Source: Pleurotus ostreatus/Saccharomyces cerevisiae fusant (Eukaryota; Opisthokonta). Taken from it: a stretch of DNA of 23,656 nt. The translations under genes and the position numbers were made by a program. The notes under the pieces were generated by a model that made no database searches, was not told where the DNA came from, and saw only the letters and a list, made by a program, of their open reading frames with translations. Shown here piece by piece: positions 18,792 through 23,656 of this stretch; position 1 is the first letter of the stretch; every line of letters starts with the position of its first letter. Where the stretch lies: positions 1-23,656 of the forward strand of contig JAMQCK010000421.1 of the NCBI GenBank assembly GCA_024196135.1, in the 5' to 3' direction.

Positions 18792-21700
18792 TCACGACCC
18801 TACCACATCCACTTCCCGTGTATCGTCCAGCTTCGCTAAGGCCTGCTTCTGAAGATCTTCCTGCTCCGCTGATGTCTTGAACACAGTCGCCAGCGGGAAC
18901 TTGGCGTCGCACGCTGCGCGGAACTCGTCCGCCCTTCCCGACTTGACTCGCCGTAGGTACGCGAGCACGGCGAGGGCGTCCTGCAAGCGCACCCCCGTGT
19001 CAGTACATAACACTTCACCAAGCACCTTAGCGCTGACACTCACCTTGATCCCCAACTCAACCTCCCCACCAAGCGCTGCAAACGCGGTGTTCTCCACCTC
19101 CGGTAGCGGAGCGCCAAGGATCTGCGCTGCTCGCGCCGCCGCAAGCACCACGCGCGGCGACGTCGAGTGTTGCTGCAGGTATTGCGAATTGTACGTCTCC
19201 AACGAGACCTCTTCAGGTAGCAGTCCCTTGAGCGCGTCGACGACGATGGGGCCCATAGGTGCTGGTGGGGATGGGTTTCGGCGGCGCACGTCTACAAGAC
19301 GAACGTGCACGTCGGGATGCTCGGCATCGAGCTCCTTGGCGCGGTGGAGGGCCTGGACGGCTTGGAGATGCTTGCCTGCACAGCGTGAGACTGACGGTCC
19401 GAAAGTGGGAGGAAGAGGTGAGACATACCTCTCCGTACAGCAACGTCGTAGATCGCTATCCAGACGTCGATGTTGTTCAGGCAGAGGGTTGACAGTGGTG
19501 AGAGGAGCTTGGCGGCTCTTTCCAGGCCGTCCTCAGCGCGCAAGAGCTTCAGGCCATCGGGGTCGTCGTCCTTTGGTGTGGGAGGCTCGATGCCCTTGTC
19601 CTCATGATCCTTCGCCACTGTGCCGTTGGCTGTGGCCCTTGCATCAGCACCGCTGCTAAACGCAGCCAAGACGTTCGCCTGAGTGATGACTCACCCTTCT
19701 TGTCGTCCTGCTTGTTCGCAGCTGCAGCCTTTTTGGCAGCCTTCTTTTTCGCCTTCTTCTCCGCGTCCGTCATTTGGCTGCCGGATCCAGCAGAACTGGC
19801 CAGTGTGGGATCGTCGTGGACGGAGACCCATATCTATCGCCCTGGTCAGAGCGACTCCAATGAATGAACATGGCCACACGCACTCGGGACGCAGCGATGG
19901 CAGCGTTGACGTAGGCAAAATGCGACCGTAGGTTGTCTTCCCACTTCAGCATGCTGTAGGGACTCGTGAGGACCAGGCCGGGGGAATTGCTCGTCGGAAA
20001 ACGCACTCCAAGTACGCATTGAGCATAAACTTGCGTATTGAGTAGCCGTGGAAGTCATACTGGTCATCCTCAATGTCGTTGAAGACCTGTGTCGGTATTG
20101 TAAGCATTAACATACCCTCCCAGTCAGGACCGTAGGACCGACTCGCGCGTCCTCCATCAGCCTGCCATCTCACACACTACCGTTCCACCATCCCTGACTC
20201 ACCTTCGCAATCGCCATATACCGCTTCAGCGCCAGATTCGGCTGCCCTACGTGCTCGTGCGCATTCGCCTGTTCCGTGAGGTACAGCAGGCTCTGCATGT
20301 CCTCGAGGTCCGCGCCCGGACTGGGCGCATCTTTCTGCTGCTGTTAGCGCGTGGTGGGCTCGGGCTGGGGAGGGTTACCTGCGTGGAGGGTCAGAGGGGT
20401 GATCGGTGGAGTGAAGCTAATGAACAAGTTGCGTAATAGCAAAGTGAAGGAGTCAGGTCCTCACCTTGGTGAACATGCCGAGCAGAGCGCTAGCTTCCTC
20501 GCTGAGACCGGCTCGCAACCTATACTTCGCGCTCTTAGTGTTGAGGAAGCGGTCCTGGCCGTCCAGCAGCCGTGCGTCCTCTACAGCCCGCACCGCACCC
20601 CACGGGTCGCCTGCACGCTTCAGCACCCGCGCCCGGATGGTGTACAGCTCCGGTAGCGTCGGCGTATGCGCGACTGCTTTGTCCAACAGCTCCAGCGCTT
20701 CCTTGTGATGCCCCAAATACGAGTGGTGCTGCGCCAGGTAGTACAGCGTCCACAGGTACGTCGTTGGCTCGCTCTCGCTTGGTGTTTGATCCGCGGCACT
20801 TCGCACGCCCTCCACAATCTTGCCAATCACATCGCGCTTTGCTGCGTCGCCGTACAGGGCTTTCAGATCCGCGAAGAGCGAGGGGATGCCCTTGGTGAGG
20901 CCGTCCTCGACGTATGCGCGCGCGAGGTCTTCAAAGGAGGCGCCGTCTGAGGTACCGTCGACGGAGGCGACGACGAGGGAGAGGCGGCGAGGGGCTTTGG
21001 CGCGTGGGTGGATCTCGGCCATTTCTTGCAGGGTTTTGAGCGCCGGGGAAGAGCCGGGTTCTATAGAGATGGTTGATGCATCAGTAGCGCATGAAAAGTA
21101 GGTAAGACACGAGTAAACGAACCTAACGCGCCACCCAGTCGCTCGATGTACCCAGCATAGTACGCATAACTCTCGGGGTTGTGATCGATGAGCGCGCGCC
21201 AGGCGTTCGCCGCTTCGTCCGAGCCGAGCTTGGTCAGGAGTCTAGCTAGGGGCGCGTTCATTAGCGATGATCGGCTAGAAGGTCGGCCGGAATACACACC
21301 GCGCGTCTCCATGATCGCTGTCCGATCAACGATGGCGCGCTGCTTCGCGTTGTGGTCTAACAGGTTGAGGGCGTCTTGTAGTTGGCCCAGGGCCTCCAGG
21401 ATGCGGATGTGGTACAGCAGGGTCTCGGAGTGCTCGACATCGTAATCCGGGACATCCTACATGGTCGTTAGCATGCGTAATAGATGGATACACTGCACAC
21501 ACACCTTCAGGGACCGCTCGTAGTGCTCCAAGGTTTTCTTCGCGTCCTCCAGGTCGCCGTTCAGATGGTATGCGACCGCGAGCGCAACCCAGTGCTGCCG
21601 GAGGTGTGGACGGGTGCGGACAATCGTCAGGCGCGTCTCCACGAGCGCATCGTAGTGCCTGAGTTGCGTCTGCAACTGTGCAGCATCGCGGAGCAGGTTG

Positions 21701-22161
21701 AGGTTCTCCTGTATGGCTGTTAGTGCGCCGATCGCACCCATCGTGTAGGCCACGCACCTTATCGCACTTGAGCGCCTGCGTGTAGGACTTGAGCGCTTCC
21801 TCGTAGTTCTTTTCCCCCTTCTGTATTATGCCAAAGACGTGCCAGCAGATGTGCGACGTCAGATCGAGGCGCACGCCCTTGCGTACGAGCTCGATGCCTT
21901 CGTCGCGCCGCCCCGCGTGCGTCAGGAACAGCCCCTTCATGCATAGTGTTTCTGGGGAGTCTGTTCAACTTGTATTCAGCAGGACATGCTCAAGCACATA
22001 CCGCCATGCTCGGGGAACTTCTTCAAGATCGCGTCGGCGGTCTTGATCCCCTTCTTGATGCTTTTCCTCTCGTAAAAGTCGAGGAGCTCCTTGAACAGCG
22101 AGCTCTCCTTCGAGGGGAGCTGACGCTTTTGCAAGCCGAGCTGGGCTAATTTGTTGGACAT
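18792..22161 (-). CDS. NAA15: NatA N-terminal acetyltransferase auxiliary subunit (NAA15/NAT1)
   Basis: Ribosome-anchoring TPR scaffold that binds the catalytic subunit NAA10 and directs acetylation of nascent chains. Minus-strand exons: 22161-22002, 21951-21758, 21708-21505, 21456-21300, 21245-21123, 21060-20465, 20334-20203, 20086-20007, 19953-19884, 19833-19695, 19629-19429, 19375-19044, 18980-18792; total 2577 nt, 858 aa, against 854 in yeast and 866 in human. Recognised blocks: LFKELLDFYERKSIKKGIKT, HICWHVFGIIQKGEKNYEEA (TPR), a central TPR region (TYLWTLYYLAQHHSYLGHH), DDQYDFHGYSIRKFMLNAYL, MLKWEDNLRSH, a Lys/Ala-rich tract (MTDAEKKAKKKAAKK) and LLSPLSTLCLNNIDVWIAIY. Introns 4 (21246-21299) and 12 (18981-19043) are multiples of three without stops, so their removal rests on splice consensus and alignment. 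Intron 6 is 130 bp. Intron 10 (19630-19694) is chosen because only its acceptor restores the conserved frame. Confidence 0.93.
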
Positions 22162-23120
22162 GACGAGGACGAACGGCGCTCTCAGAACCTGAACTTGCGC
22201 GCTCGCTCTGCGGCACTCGGCCCGCGGTCCAAAATTTGGCGGTCACGTTACATGTTCAACTTTTCATGTCAATGTCATTGTCTTTCTTTCGAAAAGCATA
22301 GAAGTGGCGAGCGAGTTAGACTTGTGGTCTGTTACAGTATGGGGTCCCATGGCTTATCCGGCCAATGCCTCTCTGTGGTCACTCCTGTATAAGACTCAAT
22401 GGCCGGGGACCATGATCGCCTTCGGCAGCTTCGAGGCGCTCGACTCGAACCCAGGCGCGGTAACGGACTGCGATCTGTCTGATATTCTCAACCTTGACCA
22501 CGACATCCGGATTCCGAAGGTTCAATGGCAAATGGCGGGCGCTATGTGCAGCCTCACCTATGACATTGGGGTATTTAATGATGCAAAAATACAAAGGCAA
22601 TCCGTGCTGGATGGGGAGAAGCGCTACAACTACTAAAGGGTACGGGCCAGAGGTGCTAAACGATACGAGCTAAAGCTGTCAAACGAGTCAAAACAGGTAG
22701 AAATACAAGTCGAGACAGAAACAGTGAGAGATACAAGCCAAGATAGATAGGGATAAGTATGCGTCCGTGGGTGACGGCGTACCGTGCGAAATGACTACAA
22801 AGCGGGTGATATGCTAGCGAGGCTGGGTATGCGAGAGCAGGATAATATGGGATAGAGCAGACGGGATGAGATGAGATAAAGCAGGTGAGAGAACAGGAAA
22901 CCAGGCGATTGAACGAGATGGGAATGGAGAGGATGGAAAGACACGACGAGAACAATGAGCCGGAGATGACGACCAAAAACAGTGAGGATGGGACGGGATG
23001 TGTGATGTTGAGACGCAGCGGCAACGACGAGGACGGACGACGACAACACGCGACAGCACAACAGCGAGGACGACGATGCGAGCGGAATAGCAGAACGAAC
23101 GATGCGTTGACGTTGAGGCA
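22162..23120. other. Intergenic between NAA15 and the last gene
   Basis: It holds the NAA15 promoter at the left and, at the right, the presumed 3' UTR of the minus-strand gene ending at 23121. From about 22650 to 23110 the + strand is strongly purine-rich (C/T-rich on the minus strand). A + strand frame at 22304-22636 (110 codons) has no domain and is not called. A tRNA B-box-like sequence on the minus strand near 22445-22457 does not fold into a tRNA. Confidence 0.45.
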
Positions 23121-23656
23121 CTACCACTTGCCATAGATCATGACCTTGAGTAGATCTTGCTCAGTCAAGTTGCGCCGCAGCGCATTCGTGCTGACCAGCC
23201 ACCGATAGACAGGCTGCACAGTGTTCACCCAGAGGGAGATGAGGATGTCGGGATTGACATGAGCAAAGGCAGGGTCAAGCGTGGGGTCGTAGGGGACGTC
23301 GTTCTGGAGCCCGTAGCTGCCGTTGGACGGCTGGAAGGGGAAAGACGCATCACACGACGGCGAGCTGTTCGACGAGCTCGCGTACAACGGCACATCTTGT
23401 TGCTTCTTGTCGTAGAACTGCTTGGTGGAGTTGACGAACTCGCGTAGTGCAGCCTCGGTCTCTCGTGTGTCGTGCGGCTGCGGGCAGGTCGCGTTCGACG
23501 GTTGGAAGGCGACGCTCGACTGCGGGTAGAACTCATCGGAATGCAGCTCCTGCCACAACTGCAGGGCGTTGGGCCACTGCTCGGGGACTGGCTTCTTGAA
23601 GACGTAGTTGCAGAAGTCAAACAAGAACTGGCGCGAGCACTGGCGCGGGTCAAAGG
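23121..23656 (-). CDS. Unrecognised, probably secreted or lumenal protein (C-terminal part)
   Basis: The frame is open from the window edge to TAG at 23121-23123, about 177 codons; the N-terminus is beyond 23656. I do not recognise the family. The visible part begins FDPRQCSRQFLFDFCNYVFKK, carries several N-glycosylation sequons (NAT, NST, NSS, NGS, NLT), a few Cys, and ends LTEQDLLKVMIYGKW. No membrane segment is visible. The many sequons suggest passage through the secretory pathway (inference). No intron is needed within the visible part. A GPI signal or transmembrane tail is not seen at the end. Confidence 0.75.
   Translation of the reverse strand, partial: FDPRQCSRQFLFDFCNYVFKKPVPEQWPNALQLWQELHSDEFYPQSSVAFQPSNATCPQPHDTRETEAALREFVNSTKQFYDKKQQDVPLYASSSNSSPSCDASFPFQPSNGSYGLQNDVPYDPTLDPAFAHVNPDILISLWVNTVQPVYRWLVSTNALRRNLTEQDLLKVMIYGKW

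Noticed and set aside
22440..22520. tRNA gene on the minus strand (TGGTCAAGGTTG A-box-like, GGGTTCGAGTC B-box-like)
   Set aside because: The T stem and anticodon stem do not pair, and no acceptor stem was found. At most a decayed tRNA or SINE fragment.

Overview
The window looks like a gene-dense stretch of an Agaricomycete (basidiomycete, probably wood-decay) nuclear genome. The evidence is protein-coding genes cut by many 48-70 bp introns with GTRNGT donors and CTRAY-like branch sites, a GC-rich coding composition, two CYP63-like/CYP52-clan cytochrome P450 genes of the type expanded in white-rot fungi, and large divergent F-box proteins. No bacterial features are present. All functional names rest on motif and family recognition by eye; no database search was run.

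Layout, left to right. (1) 1-2071 (+): the 3' part of the U3/small-subunit processome WD-repeat protein ENP2/NOL10. (2) 2072-3393: intergenic. (3) 3394-5976 (+): P450 gene 1, 16 exons, 593 aa. (4) 5977-7044: intergenic, holding a 471-bp pogo/mariner-type MITE with perfect 24-bp inverted ends and a TA duplication. (5) 7045-8310 (+): F-box protein whose frame is cut by one TAA; the homologous C-terminal part continues in the same frame to 8604. (6) 8605-9606: intergenic, holding a second 250-bp MITE with a 30-bp perfect palindrome, ending 168 bp before the next start codon. (7) 9607-12217 (+): P450 gene 2, 14 exons, 595 aa, a tandem paralogue of gene 1. (8) 12218-14218: a 2-kb stretch without a credible gene: promoter-like GC-rich segment, about 1 kb of pyrimidine-rich DNA, a run of adjacent hairpins, and an 18-bp tandem repeat. 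(9) 14219-15799 (-): intact F-box protein, 526 aa. (10) 16473-17486 (-): two-finger C2H2 zinc-finger protein, 3 exons, 300 aa. (11) 18349-18509 (-): a possible spliced tail of a small unrecognised gene. (12) 18792-22161 (-): NatA auxiliary subunit NAA15/NAT1, 13 exons, 858 aa. (13) 23121-23656 (-): C-terminal part of an unrecognised, probably secreted or lumenal protein.

The conserved genes (ENP2, NAA15) are housekeeping: 18S rRNA maturation and co-translational N-terminal acetylation. Between them lies a more plastic block of P450, F-box and zinc-finger genes together with MITEs and structured repeats. The two P450 genes share all reconstructed internal coding-segment lengths, including a 15-nt micro-exon followed by a GC-AG intron, but differ by two introns and by the MITE in the upstream region. 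The strongest candidates for something not yet described are the hairpin chain with its flanking pyrimidine-rich tract at 12600-13900, and the conserved micro-exon/GC-AG arrangement. No self-evident new multi-gene system is visible.
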